NCBI GenBank assembly: GCA_016281335.1
Contig: JAEEIK010000060.1
Location: 1 to 45,192 of the forward strand
Reading direction: 5' to 3'
Length of the DNA: 45,192 nt
From: Lachnospiraceae bacterium
GTDB lineage: Bacteria; Bacillota; Clostridia; Lachnospirales; Lachnospiraceae
Positions 1-8,773 of the stretch are shown in pieces. Every line of letters starts with the position of its first letter. Positions within the stretch are counted from its first letter, which is position 1. The translations under genes and the position numbers were made by a program. The notes beneath the pieces are model-generated. The model saw only the letters and a list, made by a program, of their open reading frames with translations, searched no databases and was not told the DNA's origin.

Positions 1-385
1 CCTTATATTTCCATACGGATTCCTTACACTTTTCAATGAAGGGTTCCAGGCCGTATGCTTCTATCTGGTCCTTTCCGTCAAGGCCCAGGCTCTTCTCAAC
101 CTCTATCTCCACAGGCAGACCGTGGGTATCCCAGCCGGCCTTTCTGGGCACCATATATCCCTTCATGGTACGGTATCTGGGAATCATATCCTTAATGACT
201 CTGGTCAGCACGTGACCTATGTGCGGCTTGCCGTTGGCCGTAGGAGGTCCGTCATAAAACATGTAAGTAGGGCAGCCTTCGCGCTCCTTAATGCTCTTTC
301 TGAAAATATCCTTATCTTTCCAGAACTGCTCTACTTCCTTTTCCCTTGTCACAAAGTTTTGGTCTTTTGATACTTTCTTGTACAT
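1..385 (-). CDS. ileS: Isoleucine--tRNA ligase, N-terminal fragment
   Basis: The gene runs off the left edge, so only the first 128 residues are present. It charges tRNA(Ile) with isoleucine in the cytoplasm. The class I signature PHIGH is at residues 54-58, preceded by [10 protein letters not shown] and followed by the AGWDTHGLP block typical of IleS. The ATG at 385-383 directly follows the dtd stop codon (TAA then ATG), and a GGAGGAG Shine-Dalgarno lies inside the last codons of dtd, so the two genes are translationally coupled. No T-box leader is present; expression appears to come from the promoter in front of dtd. The C-terminal catalytic KMSKS region is outside the window. Confidence 0.95.
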   Translation of the reverse strand, partial: MYKKVSKDQNFVTREKEVEQFWKDKDIFRKSIKEREGCPTYMFYDGPPTANGKPHIGHVLTRVIKDMIPRYRTMKGYMVPRKAGWDTHGLPVEIEVEKSLGLDGKDQIEAYGLEPFIEKCKESVWKYK

Positions 386-832
386 TTACAACTCCTCCGA
401 GTCAAGTATTATGGTGAACGGTCCGTCATTATTAAGACTTACCGCCATATCCGCTCCGAATTCTCCGGTCTGCACATCAGGCACGCTCTTTTTACATTCT
501 TCTATAATATATTCGTATAAAGCCGTCGCCATTTCGGGACCGCCTGCTTTAATGAAGCTCGGCCTGTTTCCCTTCTTGCAGTCCGCATACAGTGTGAACT
601 GTGATATCAGCAGAAGACTTCCGTTAACATCAGCCAGCGACAGATTAGTCTTGTCATTTTCATCTGCGAAAATCCGCATCCCCACCAGCTTTTTCACCAT
701 CTTATCGGCTACTTCCCTGGTATCGCTTTCGCTGATACCGATCAGCACCATAAAGCCTCTGCCTATGCTGCCCCTGACTTTTCCTTCAATGGTGACACTG
801 GCCTCCGTCACCCTCTGTATCACAAAACGCAT
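386..832 (-). CDS. dtd: D-aminoacyl-tRNA deacylase
   Basis: Removes D-amino acids (and glycine mischarged on tRNA-Ala) from tRNAs, a chiral proofreading step. The 148-residue length is the normal DTD size. The conserved [17 protein letters not shown] block is at 77-93 and the Gly-cisPro motif region NDGPFT near the C-terminus, both required for the active site at the dimer interface. Start ATG at 832 has a GAGG Shine-Dalgarno in front. The stop codon abuts ileS, giving a two-gene translation quality unit. A TTGACA-17-TATCAT promoter sits 25 nt upstream of the start. All hallmark residues appear intact. Confidence 0.95.
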   Translation of the reverse strand: MRFVIQRVTEASVTIEGKVRGSIGRGFMVLIGISESDTREVADKMVKKLVGMRIFADENDKTNLSLADVNGSLLLISQFTLYADCKKGNRPSFIKAGGPEMATALYEYIIEECKKSVPDVQTGEFGADMAVSLNNDGPFTIILDSEEL

Positions 833-856
833 CTTCTACACCTCTGTATCTGATAT

Positions 857-885
857 ATGATATGGGGAAACGCGGCAAATGTCAA
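857..885 (-). promoter_or_regulatory. Sigma-A-type promoter for dtd-ileS
   Basis: On the minus strand a perfect TTGACA (885-880) is separated by 17 nt from TATCAT (862-857). The -10 box is 25 nt from the dtd start codon. It begins immediately after the terminator hairpin of the upstream gene. Confidence 0.75.
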
Positions 886-911
886 GAGAAGCGGCTTATT
901 CACCGCTTCTC
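886..911 (-). terminator. Hairpin terminator after the repeat-protein gene
   Basis: Perfect 9-bp inverted repeat GAGAAGCGG / CCGCTTCTC with an 8-nt loop, lying 27 nt past the stop of the minus-strand repeat-protein gene. The downstream tail (TTGACATTTG) is only partly T-rich and is shared with the -35 box of the dtd promoter, so termination efficiency is uncertain. Confidence 0.6.
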
Positions 912-937
912 GTCACAGCTATACTTAATGTAATTCA

Positions 938-3900
938 CTACTTGACCTTGATATTGGCCTCGTACTCGATGCCGTTTACTGTCATGTACAGTTTAGTGGT
1001 TCCCTTGTATAATCCGGTAACATTTCCATATACGTCAACCTCGGCTAAAGATTCGTTTTCAATTCTGAAATTCGTTATATCGTTCAGATAAACATTTTTC
1101 ACGGAAGTATTGACCGTACGCCCCACTTTAACTGTATATGTGCTTTTCCTAAACTGCGGCATCCTTACTGTCAGCTTAACAGTCAGCTTCTTGGCAGTCA
1201 TTCCTGCTTTTGAGGGGAATGTTGCCGTTATCTTTACGGTTCCGGATTTTTTGAGAGTCAGGATACCTTCACGGTTCACCTCAGCGACCTTCTTATTCGA
1301 ACTCTTCCAGGAAGATGGCTGAACAGTGGAATTGATATAGCCGTTCATATCCAGGTAGCCTCTTCGGAATATCATATACTCCGCATCCGGATTCACTACC
1401 GGCGTGATCACGCTGACTGTAGCCTCAGCCAGCTTCGTTCCGTCTTTTCCGACCGCCTGGATCGTTACAGTACCATCATGCAATACGGTAAGTGTACTGC
1501 CTTTTATCGTCACTGCAGAGTAATCTCCGTCGATCAGATAAAACTTCTTTGCTCCCTTCAAGCCGTAAAACAGTGACTTTTTAAGATTGATGGATTTGAC
1601 AGCTATCACATTCTCGCTTGCCGTATATTGTGACAGATCGGGTTCCGACGGACCGAGGGGCGACTCTTTTTCCGAAACAGTCACCGTACACTGCGCCCTA
1701 TATCCGCCTTCTATCGATATAGCTTCAATTGTAGCCGTCCCGGCTTTTACGGCAGTTACGTTTCCGTTATCAACAGTCGCAACCTCTTTATCCGAACTCG
1801 ACCAGGCTATTTTCTTATTTGTCGCATTCTCGGGATCAAACTTCACCGTAAGTGCTATCGTATCCCCTTCTTTCATTTCGGCTGTTGTCTTATCAAGCGT
1901 AATGCCTTTCAGCTTCACAACTTCATCCGAGACATCGGGCTTACCCGGATCCGACGGCTCCGTGGTTTCGTCGGGATTTGAGGGATCATTGTTTTCTTCA
2001 TTTGAATCTTTCTTACTCCAATGGGCATATAAGGTAAAATCAGTTGTATTGGCTACTATCGATGTCGCATCCACACTGTACCCATCGTTCAGAGCAGTAT
2101 ACCAGCCAAGGAAATTATATCCGCTTCTTACAGCTGTCGGAAGTTCTCCGAATGCACTTCCGAAAGTTACTGTCTTGGTCTGAACCGACGTCGTTCCTCC
2201 GTTGGCATTGAAGGTAACTGTTACATTCACTGCCTCCTCAGCACTCCAATGAGCATACAGTGTATGGGCTTCGGTATTTGTCACCACTGTATTTGTGGTC
2301 ACTTGTTCTCCGTCTGTCTTTGAGGTATACCAGCCAAGGAAAGAATATCCGTTTCGATTTGCACCCGGTAGCTCCTCATATTTTTTTCCATATGTATATG
2401 TTTTGCTGTTCATGGTAGCGGTTCCGCCATTGGCATCAAAGCTGACCGTTACCTTCACTGCTTCTTCCTGTTTCCATAGCGCATATAATACAAAATCGCT
2501 CGTATTGCCTACTATCGATGCCGCATCCACACTGTATCCGTCATTCAATGCGGTATACCAGCCAAGAAAAACATATCCATCCCTTGCAGCAGTCGGAAGT
2601 TCTCCGAATGCGCTTCCGAAAGTTACCGTCTTAGTCTGAACCGACGTTGTTCCTCCGTTGGCATTGAAGGTAACTGTCACATTGACTGCTTCCTCAGCAC
2701 TCCAATGAGCATACAGCGTATGGTCTTCGGCGTTTGTTATCACCTTATTCCGAGTTATCTGTTCTCCACCGGTCTTTGAGGTATACCAGCCAAGAAAAGT
2801 ATATCCGTTTCTTACAGCTGTCGGAAGTATTCCATATGCCTCTCCATAACTGAACGTTTTCGACCCGGGACTGCAGCTGCCCCCATCTGCATCAAAAGTT
2901 ACCGTCACATTTTTGACTGACCAATGCGCATATAAGGAATAACTTTCAATATTATTAATGGCAGTGGATGTGGTAACGGCAGTTCCTCCGGTTCTATCAG
3001 TAAACCACCCAAGAAAGCTGTATCCGGGCCTGGTTTCCGGAACAGGCAATTCTCCGTATACGCTGCCGGTAGGCAGCACCATTTCTTCAACTTCACATTC
3101 TCCGCCATTGGCATCAAATATTATTGTCACATCGCTGAGAGTCCAATGCGCGTATAGCGTATGGTCCGCTGGGCTGATAATACTTGTTGTATTAATAACT
3201 CTGCTTCCGCCGGTCCTCTGTGTGTACCATCCGTCAAAACTGTAGTTTAACCTGTTTGTCAAAGGAAGTTCTCCATATACGGAACCATAAGACACTATTC
3301 TGCTTTCTTCTCCGCACTTACCTCCGTTAGGATCAAAACTCAGCTTGTATTTTTTACCTCCCCAATGAGCATATAAAATATGATCATTCTCATTGCTGAC
3401 TATTGTTTCGGCACTGACTCTTCTTCCGCCCTCTGCTTCGGTATACCAGCCCCTGAATATCAGGCCGGCTCTTTCAGCAGGAACCGGTAGTTCTCCGTAT
3501 GCACTGCCATAATTCAGATTTCTTCCTGTATTTATAACACTTCCACCGTTCGAATCAAAAGTGACATCAACACTTTTCGCTGTCCAGTGGGCATACAGCT
3601 TATGCGTTTCCTCATTGGTAACACTTGTCGATGCTGTAACAAGAGTGCCACCAACTTTCTCTGTATACCAGCCGTTAAAGTTATACCCGCTGCGCGATTC
3701 AGGAACAGGCAGTTCTCCATAAGTATTGCCTGTTATGATTACTTTATCCCTCAATCCAACCTTACCGCCATTAGCATCAAATATCACTTTATGTACATAT
3801 TCAACTTGAGCCGTAGACAACACATATACGCCTAATGAAAGGCTTGCCCACTGAACCGCAGAGCCGCTATAACTTATACTAGTCAATGAATTACAGCCAG

Positions 3901-4138
3901 AAAACGCTGAAGAATTAATACTTTCCATAGTTGACGGGATAGAAACATGCGATAGATTGGTCAATGAAGAAATATTAAAAATCCCATATCCTATTTCTGT
4001 AATGCCTTCCCCTATGCATAAATCTCTTATCTCATCTTTATATCTGTCCCATGGATGATTATACTCCGGCAAAGCCGCGTTACCATTAATACTTAATATA
4101 CCTTCATCGGATAAGGACCAGCTAATACCCTTTCCCAA
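938..4138 (-). CDS. InlB B-repeat and Big_2 repeat surface protein, C-terminal part of a frameshifted gene
   Basis: This frame encodes a short LRR remnant, then eight InlB B-repeats (Listeria-Bacteroides repeat, PF09479 type), each about 70 residues with NGG...YGELP...GY.F.GWYT...LYAHW, then a Ser/Asp/Pro/Thr linker and about four bacterial Ig-like (Big_2) domains. No LPXTG anchor or membrane anchor is seen at the C-terminus. The only in-frame start near the beginning is a TTG at 4138 without a Shine-Dalgarno, and the frame is open upstream to at least 4222, continuing the LRR/GSEAxW motif of the neighbouring gene. I therefore read it as the second half of one secreted protein of about 1,765 residues, separated by a one-base deletion. 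A role in adhesion is inferred from the family. Confidence 0.8.
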   Translation of the reverse strand: MGKGISWSLSDEGILSINGNAALPEYNHPWDRYKDEIRDLCIGEGITEIGYGIFNISSLTNLSHVSIPSTMESINSSAFSGCNSLTSISYSGSAVQWASLSLGVYVLSTAQVEYVHKVIFDANGGKVGLRDKVIITGNTYGELPVPESRSGYNFNGWYTEKVGGTLVTASTSVTNEETHKLYAHWTAKSVDVTFDSNGGSVINTGRNLNYGSAYGELPVPAERAGLIFRGWYTEAEGGRRVSAETIVSNENDHILYAHWGGKKYKLSFDPNGGKCGEESRIVSYGSVYGELPLTNRLNYSFDGWYTQRTGGSRVINTTSIISPADHTLYAHWTLSDVTIIFDANGGECEVEEMVLPTGSVYGELPVPETRPGYSFLGWFTDRTGGTAVTTSTAINNIESYSLYAHWSVKNVTVTFDADGGSCSPGSKTFSYGEAYGILPTAVRNGYTFLGWYTSKTGGEQITRNKVITNAEDHTLYAHWSAEEAVNVTVTFNANGGTTSVQTKTVTFGSAFGELPTAARDGYVFLGWYTALNDGYSVDAASIVGNTSDFVLYALWKQEEAVKVTVSFDANGGTATMNSKTYTYGKKYEELPGANRNGYSFLGWYTSKTDGEQVTTNTVVTNTEAHTLYAHWSAEEAVNVTVTFNANGGTTSVQTKTVTFGSAFGELPTAVRSGYNFLGWYTALNDGYSVDATSIVANTTDFTLYAHWSKKDSNEENNDPSNPDETTEPSDPGKPDVSDEVVKLKGITLDKTTAEMKEGDTIALTVKFDPENATNKKIAWSSSDKEVATVDNGNVTAVKAGTATIEAISIEGGYRAQCTVTVSEKESPLGPSEPDLSQYTASENVIAVKSINLKKSLFYGLKGAKKFYLIDGDYSAVTIKGSTLTVLHDGTVTIQAVGKDGTKLAEATVSVITPVVNPDAEYMIFRRGYLDMNGYINSTVQPSSWKSSNKKVAEVNREGILTLKKSGTVKITATFPSKAGMTAKKLTVKLTVRMPQFRKSTYTVKVGRTVNTSVKNVYLNDITNFRIENESLAEVDVYGNVTGLYKGTTKLYMTVNGIEYEANIKVK
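2018..3790 (-). repeat. Array of eight InlB-type B repeats
   Basis: Eight tandem coding repeats, each starting with an F(D/N)xxGG motif and ending LYAHW (once LYALW). Units 5-6 and 7-8 (2018-2906) are a recent 456-bp tandem duplication: stretches such as 2165-2262 and 2621-2718 are nearly identical at DNA level. The other units have diverged. Confidence 0.85.
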
Positions 4139-4213
4139 AAATCCCTGTTTATGCTGTACATCATAGTGAATATTTGCTGTTTTTAAAACTGTATTAAAAG
4201 AACCAACACTTAT

Positions 4214-4225
4214 CTGACTCAGGCA
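4214..4225 (-). other. Frameshift junction (one-base deletion) in the LRR/InlB-repeat gene
   Basis: The first frame ends ...YYGGSEAA followed by TGA at 4221-4219. Restoring one G (TGAGT to TGGAGT) gives ...GGSEAAWSQISVGS..., the normal BspA-family GSEAxW motif, and runs without a stop into the frame that ends at 938. No classical slippery heptamer is visible, so programmed frameshifting is unlikely; a disrupted allele or a sequencing error are the alternatives. Confidence 0.8.
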
Positions 4226-6234
4226 GCCTCGCTTCCCCCATAGTAAACATCAGCAAGCGCTGTACATTGGTCAAAGGCATAAGAATATATGCTGCTTACA
4301 CTTGCCGGTATATATATGCTTGTTAAGGATCTGCAGTTTTGAAATGCTGCATTCCCGATAGTATCTGAACCTTCTTTTATTTCAAACTCTGTCAGTAAAC
4401 GGCAATTAAAGAATATTCTCTCTTGAGCTGCACATCCCCCGGGAATATTAACACTGGTCAAAGAAGTGCAGTCAGCAAAAGCATTCGAGCCCCCAACACT
4501 GACTCCGGCAGGGAGATCTATAGTGCTTAATGAGGTACATCCCGAAAATGCATAATAATCAATGTAACTTAGGCTACTAGGTATTGTGATCGTTTCCAAA
4601 GAAGTACAATTATAGAATGCATGATTGCCTATACTACTTACACCCTCAGGTATGTCTATATGTACAAGTGAACTGCAGGAAGAAAAGACGTAGTTATCTA
4701 TTATATTCAATTCTTTCGGTATATATATATACTTCAATGAACTGCAGCCCGAAAAAGTATAGCTTCCAATAGAGTTTATTCCCTCCGGCAAGTCTATACT
4801 TTGTAATGTATTACAACCATTAAATGCATACGCAGGGATTCCATCATCCCAGCCGAATTCAATATCATATCCTCCGCCTATATGTCCTGCTGTCATCAAC
4901 TTCTCACAATTACTGAATACTCCACTGCCAATAGTCCCCAGACTTGCCGGGAGCACAACACTAACGAGGGAGCTGCAGCCAGCAAATGCACTACTATCTA
5001 TTTTGCTCACTCCTTCGGGAATACTGATACTCTCCAGCAAACTGCAACCATAGAATGCCTCTGATCCAATGGACTGTATGCCTCTCGGAAATGTGACAGC
5101 TTTTAAATATTTGCATCCGTAAAAAGCATACGCAGGTATTGCTTCATCCCATCCGAATTCTATATTATATCCGCTATCTATTGGACCTGCAGATACCAAG
5201 AGCTCGCATCTCTCAAATATAGAAGATGATGAAAAACTGTTTAAACTCTTAGGCAAAACAATATGGGACAGTGAACTACAACCTGAGAATGCAGAATACC
5301 CAATAGTCTTAACTCCATTGGGTATTTCCATTTCCAAAAGAGAACTACAACCACTAAATGCATAAGAACCTATATTTGTTACGCCATTAGGTAGAGTAAT
5401 ACCTAATAATGAAGTACAACCATTAAAAGCATATTCTCCTATTTTCTTTATACTTTCCGGAATCTCAACTTGTCTTAGATTCTCATTACCGGTAAATGCA
5501 TTATACGGTAACTCTTCTTCCCAACCGAACTCTATATTTTTTCCACTACCTTTAGGTCCAGCCGAGGTAAGTTTTGGGCAGTGAGAAAACACGCTGCTTG
5601 ACATCTTTGTTTCCGCAGGTATACTGATATGTTCCAAAGTACTGCAACCATAAAAAGCACTGTTTCCGATCTGAGTGATACTATTTGGTATCACAACATC
5701 AGTCAACAAAATACAATTCTGAAAAGAATAAGAATCTATACTGCTCACGCCTGAATCAATGACCACTTCACTGATACTCCGGTTATGATCACTCCATGGA
5801 TGGCTTGTCATATTACCGATTCCCGACACCCGCAGTCTCAGTTTCTCGCTGTCAATAGCCGTAAGTCTCCAGTTAAGATCATTCCCACATGTTCCTGATG
5901 CCACCGTCTGTCCGCTTATGTAATAGCAGGGTGTTTCTTCTGTCTTTTCCTCTGTTTCGTCAGCAGCATCCGGCTCATTTACTTCTTCACTCTCATATAC
6001 CGACTCATTTTCATATACTTCTACTTTTCGCTCTTCAGTCACATACTCTTCAGCCGTGTCATTGCCATCATCAATAAGACACTCTTCCTCCATATCATCG
6101 GTAATTTCATCAACGATATATGTTTCATCCGCATTCCCATTTTCTGCATATACATAGGTATCCATGAGGGAAATAAACAAAACCAGCGTAAGCAAAGAAC
6201 TGATGAACCTTTTCTTTATTCTCATGATCTTCAT
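4219..6234 (-). CDS. Secreted BspA-type leucine-rich repeat protein, N-terminal part of a frameshifted gene
   Basis: Residues 1-30 form a Sec signal peptide (basic KIMRIKKR, hydrophobic core, likely cleavage after VYA). An acidic Glu/Asp-rich linker follows, then about 17 BspA/Treponema-type LRRs (LRR_5, PF13306) of the form IG..AF.GCSSL..I.IP, interrupted by a recurring SAGPxGSGYNIEFGWDE insert at three places. The frame stops at TGA 4221-4219 inside the last LRR-associated GGSEA motif; the continuation is in the other frame to 938. Start ATG 6234 has AGAGGAG nine bases upstream; a second in-frame ATG follows three codons later. Cell-surface adhesion or glycan binding is the usual proposal for this family; no direct evidence here. 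Confidence 0.85.
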   Translation of the reverse strand: MKIMRIKKRFISSLLTLVLFISLMDTYVYAENGNADETYIVDEITDDMEEECLIDDGNDTAEEYVTEERKVEVYENESVYESEEVNEPDAADETEEKTEETPCYYISGQTVASGTCGNDLNWRLTAIDSEKLRLRVSGIGNMTSHPWSDHNRSISEVVIDSGVSSIDSYSFQNCILLTDVVIPNSITQIGNSAFYGCSTLEHISIPAETKMSSSVFSHCPKLTSAGPKGSGKNIEFGWEEELPYNAFTGNENLRQVEIPESIKKIGEYAFNGCTSLLGITLPNGVTNIGSYAFSGCSSLLEMEIPNGVKTIGYSAFSGCSSLSHIVLPKSLNSFSSSSIFERCELLVSAGPIDSGYNIEFGWDEAIPAYAFYGCKYLKAVTFPRGIQSIGSEAFYGCSLLESISIPEGVSKIDSSAFAGCSSLVSVVLPASLGTIGSGVFSNCEKLMTAGHIGGGYDIEFGWDDGIPAYAFNGCNTLQSIDLPEGINSIGSYTFSGCSSLKYIYIPKELNIIDNYVFSSCSSLVHIDIPEGVSSIGNHAFYNCTSLETITIPSSLSYIDYYAFSGCTSLSTIDLPAGVSVGGSNAFADCTSLTSVNIPGGCAAQERIFFNCRLLTEFEIKEGSDTIGNAAFQNCRSLTSIYIPASVSSIYSYAFDQCTALADVYYGGSEAA

Positions 6235-6354
6235 ATGTTTTTCTCCTCTATCTGAACAGACTGTTCTTTATTTCCACAATGGATGTATCCGGAACTCTCT
6301 TCTGTACTATTTCGCGGAACCATATCCTGCACTCACTTAACATTTCGGCATGTT

Positions 6355-7332
6355 TTATCCGACAGATGACAGTGCAGATTCTTTATTCCTGTTTCGATAG
6401 GCTTCGATCACCAGCTTTTCATCATACGCAGGCGCATAAGGTTCGGCCAATTCACAGATATCGCGTACACGATCTTCGGATTCTTCCACTTCGTCAGCTA
6501 TAACCTCTATATCTTTGCCCCGCCTTAGTTTTTTGCATATCAGTAGGATAAGATGCTCGTCTATACCCTCCTCACGTCCTTCTCCGATGCCTCTTTTATA
6601 CAATACGGTAAAATAACTCTCCATACTCGCTCCCTTCTCTGTGTTCTCTTCGAGAAACAGTTCTCCTATGTTATCATCGTGAGTCATCACCTTCAGTAGT
6701 TTTAATACTTCATCTACATGCACTATCGTTTGCGATGTAGGTTGATAATCTGCATTCTTTCCTGCAGTCATAACAAAGTATTCAGCAACTACACGAAAGT
6801 CACTGGTAAACTTGTATACTACATCCATCGGAAGCCTGCATATCTCAAACACATTTATCTTGTAGTCATTGAAATAATCTTCCAGCCCTTTGGGAATTTC
6901 AAAGCAATCAGTTAACTTTCGTTTATCCCACTTTTCTGTGCCAAAGTATAGAACCAGAGTGAATACGGGATAACGAGGATTCTTATTTCTGAAAACATTC
7001 CCGTTTTCATCTTTTTCATTATAAAGCTGGCTTCTGTAGGATGCACCGTCATAGCCGATGATACGTAACGGCATGTCTCTGTCCGGGTACGTCTGATTTT
7101 CCATACCGATCAAAGCAATCCGAAATGTCGTATCCCTCCAGTATTTAGCAGTATCACGTTCCTGTTCATGCAGCTTGCCGTCATCTGCTTTGTACTGACT
7201 GAACGGCTGTACATCATCCAGTTCATTTTCTTTGATACGTTTCTCGCCATTAAATAACAAAACATTAATGATGTCGGCGAATACATCATTATAGGCCTCC
7301 AGCGTTTTTTCACCGGAATCTTTTTCACCCAT
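6355..7332 (-). CDS. Rpn-family recombination-promoting nuclease / PD-(D/E)XK putative transposase
   Basis: Resembles the Rpn (YhgA-like) family, proteins that nick DNA and promote RecA-independent recombination. The nuclease core contains the ALIGMENQ segment with the E-x-Q pair (E78, Q80 from my start), followed by MPLRIIGYDGASYRSQL and the hydrophobic YPVFTLVLYFG strand, all typical of clostridial members. The C-terminal part is charged and helical. I chose the ATG at 7332 because the AAGGAGA Shine-Dalgarno is 7-8 nt from it; the ATG at 7338 would be only 2 nt away. No terminal inverted repeats are visible, so it is not an obvious intact insertion sequence. Full length, 325 residues. Confidence 0.8.
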   Translation of the reverse strand: MGEKDSGEKTLEAYNDVFADIINVLLFNGEKRIKENELDDVQPFSQYKADDGKLHEQERDTAKYWRDTTFRIALIGMENQTYPDRDMPLRIIGYDGASYRSQLYNEKDENGNVFRNKNPRYPVFTLVLYFGTEKWDKRKLTDCFEIPKGLEDYFNDYKINVFEICRLPMDVVYKFTSDFRVVAEYFVMTAGKNADYQPTSQTIVHVDEVLKLLKVMTHDDNIGELFLEENTEKGASMESYFTVLYKRGIGEGREEGIDEHLILLICKKLRRGKDIEVIADEVEESEDRVRDICELAEPYAPAYDEKLVIEAYRNRNKESALSSVG

Positions 7333-7534
7333 AGGCATTCTCCTTTCAATGTGTTCGGGAGAACTGTAGGGTGCGTCACTTCCTTATCTCCCTGCTTTTA
7401 TTTGTTGGGGATAAAGCATAGGAGATTAGAATAATTGATCTTTCAGATGATCGGATTGAAACCGCTTATGCTTATACTGCTACGGTAACACATTTATCCG
7501 GATAGTACAAGGGAGGATTTTCCGAAAAGAAATT

Positions 7535-7562
7535 GGCGATACCGCAGAACTGCGATATCGCC
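7535..7562 (-). terminator. Intrinsic terminator after the DUF2975/HTH operon
   Basis: A 13-bp stem with one mismatch (GGCGATATCGCAG / CTGCGGTATCGCC on the minus strand) followed by AATTTCTTTT. It is 35 nt past the stop of the HTH gene. The remaining stretch from 7343 to 7530 contains no gene that I can support. Confidence 0.7.
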
Positions 7563-7596
7563 ACTTTTCAATCACGGAACCGTCCCGGTGATCGGT

Positions 7597-7806
7597 TTAT
7601 TCTTCGGTGTATTCGAGGATGTCGCCGGGCTGGCAGCTTAAGGCTTCGCAGATTGCTTCAAGGGTAGAGAAGCGGATGGCGCTGATCTTTCCGGTCTTCA
7701 TCTTTGAGAGATTTACGTTGCTGACGCCCACTTTTTCCGAAAGGTCTTTCAGGCTGATCTTACGGTCGGCCATTACGCGATCGAGTCTTAATATTATCTT
7801 TCCCAT
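7597..7806 (-). CDS. Small Xre/Cro-CI-type HTH regulator (YozG-like)
   Basis: A 69-residue protein that is almost only a helix-turn-helix domain: LKDLSEKVGVSNVNLSKMKTGK is the HTH core and the tail reads CEALSCQPGDILEY, the standard ending of YozG-type regulators. Such proteins are regularly encoded next to a DUF2975 membrane protein, as here: the gap to the upstream gene is 12 nt and holds AAGGAGG. I infer that it controls the shared promoter through the palindromes at 8563-8645. Whether the membrane partner modulates its activity is not known. Confidence 0.85.
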   Translation of the reverse strand: MGKIILRLDRVMADRKISLKDLSEKVGVSNVNLSKMKTGKISAIRFSTLEAICEALSCQPGDILEYTEE

Positions 7807-7818
7807 GGTCAGCCCTCC

Positions 7819-8523
7819 TTAAAGTGTCTCGTCTGATTCCTGCTGCAGCACGGCACCGTATTTGAAGATGTAGCTGAGCATCAGGATTATAGCCACCACC
7901 AGTAACATGCTGAGATCGATGCTTACCGTAAAGCGCTGTTTGCTGCCCATCATGAATGTACTGAAAGCTGCTCCGCTTAAGATGCTTGTAAGGCTTCCGA
8001 GTACGGTCCAGGGAATCAGTGAGAAAGCAAGGTTACGCAGCTTCTTTACCACGTTATCCTCAAAGGGAGATGTGCAGTTTTTGAAAGCATTGCAGAGACT
8101 GCGGATGAAGAAGAAGTTGATCAGAGCCATTGTGATCACGCCGGCAGTAGCCGCAACTATTGATATGAAGTTTTTGATATCGATGCTTGATGTGTAAGGA
8201 TTGACCACGTACGAGATTAAGCCATCGTTCTGTGCTTTTTCCTTTACAAACTCAAAACCTCCTACCGAAAAGTGCCCTCCCTCCAGAATGTGATCAGTGA
8301 TGCTTGCGTCAGCTGTTCCGCCGGCTACCGCGGGGTTAACATCCATTCTCAGTTCCGTGCTCCCCTTCACACTCACCAGTCCGTCGGGTATGATCGCCAG
8401 CGCTGCTATTCCCAATACCGCTGCTATGTCACCGAGGATCAGTATAACGATCAGTATTGTCGATATTACTCTTCCGATGCTTCCCATTTTGTTGATCTTC
8501 TTAATAGCTGTTTCCTTATTCAT
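7819..8523 (-). CDS. DUF2975 domain membrane protein
   Basis: A 234-residue integral membrane protein with four predicted membrane segments (about residues 17-45, 118-142, 165-185 and 203-223) and an extracytoplasmic region of about 65 residues between the first two. The arrangement and its pairing with a small Xre-type regulator match DUF2975 proteins, whose biochemical role is not established. It is the first gene of a two-gene operon. AGGAGGTATCAAA precedes the ATG at 8523. Function cannot be stated beyond a probable membrane sensor or regulator partner (inference). Confidence 0.8.
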   Translation of the reverse strand: MNKETAIKKINKMGSIGRVISTILIVILILGDIAAVLGIAALAIIPDGLVSVKGSTELRMDVNPAVAGGTADASITDHILEGGHFSVGGFEFVKEKAQNDGLISYVVNPYTSSIDIKNFISIVAATAGVITMALINFFFIRSLCNAFKNCTSPFEDNVVKKLRNLAFSLIPWTVLGSLTSILSGAAFSTFMMGSKQRFTVSIDLSMLLVVAIILMLSYIFKYGAVLQQESDETL

Positions 8524-8562
8524 TTTGATACCTCCTATAGTATATCTATATTTTCGTTTCGC

Positions 8563-8589
8563 ATTAACGATTTAACGTTTATCGTTAAT
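8563..8589. promoter_or_regulatory. Palindromic operator downstream of the DUF2975/HTH promoter
   Basis: Perfect 9-bp inverted repeat ATTAACGAT-N9-ATCGTTAAT located at the transcription start just downstream of the -10 box. A related half-site AACGTTT lies in the spacer. The position suggests repression by the operon's own HTH protein. Confidence 0.6.
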
Positions 8590-8592
8590 CAG

Positions 8593-8621
8593 AATATACC
8601 ACGGTAAATATCATTTGTCAA
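8593..8621 (-). promoter_or_regulatory. Sigma-A-type promoter of the DUF2975/HTH operon
   Basis: Perfect TTGACA (8621-8616), 17-nt spacer and TATATT (8598-8593) on the minus strand. It is flanked on both sides by inverted repeats. Confidence 0.8.
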
Positions 8622-8628
8622 CAACTTT

Positions 8629-8645
8629 TTATCGTTTTTCGATAA
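8629..8645. promoter_or_regulatory. Second inverted repeat upstream of the -35 box
   Basis: TTATCG-N5-CGATAA. It contains the ATCG core of the downstream palindrome and sits 7 nt upstream of the -35 box, so it may be a second, upstream binding site. Weaker evidence than 8563-8589. Confidence 0.4.
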
Positions 8646-8703
8646 TTTTATTATTTTTCTGATAAAGAATACACTTTTCCCTTTGGAAGCATACTTTCCC
8701 TTA

Positions 8704-8734
8704 TAACCTCAGAAATATACGACTATTGAGGTTA
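8704..8734 (-). other. Inverted repeat between two operons
   Basis: TAACCTCA-N15-TGAGGTTA, 40 nt past the stop of the small membrane protein gene. The stem is AT-rich and the loop long; it may be a weak terminator or a protein site. No clear T-tract. Confidence 0.35.
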
Positions 8735-8773
8735 ATTATCCCGACGTTTCCGGAAATTATAAGTACTGATCAT

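Noticed and set aside
1..910. T-box leader for the isoleucyl-tRNA synthetase gene
   Set aside because: No T-box sequence or Stem I architecture; dtd lies directly upstream and the promoter is within 55 nt of it.
938..4138. Treating the InlB-repeat half as an independent gene starting at TTG 4138
   Set aside because: No Shine-Dalgarno, no signal peptide, and the frame continues upstream with LRR-type sequence that joins the other half after one inserted base.
6355..7332. Complete insertion sequence around the Rpn-family gene
   Set aside because: No flanking terminal inverted repeats or target duplications were found; Rpn proteins are commonly stand-alone genes.
7110..7379. 89-residue minus-strand frame overlapping the start of the Rpn-family gene
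   Set aside because: Out of frame with the nuclease, no family resemblance and no ribosome binding site; a shadow frame.
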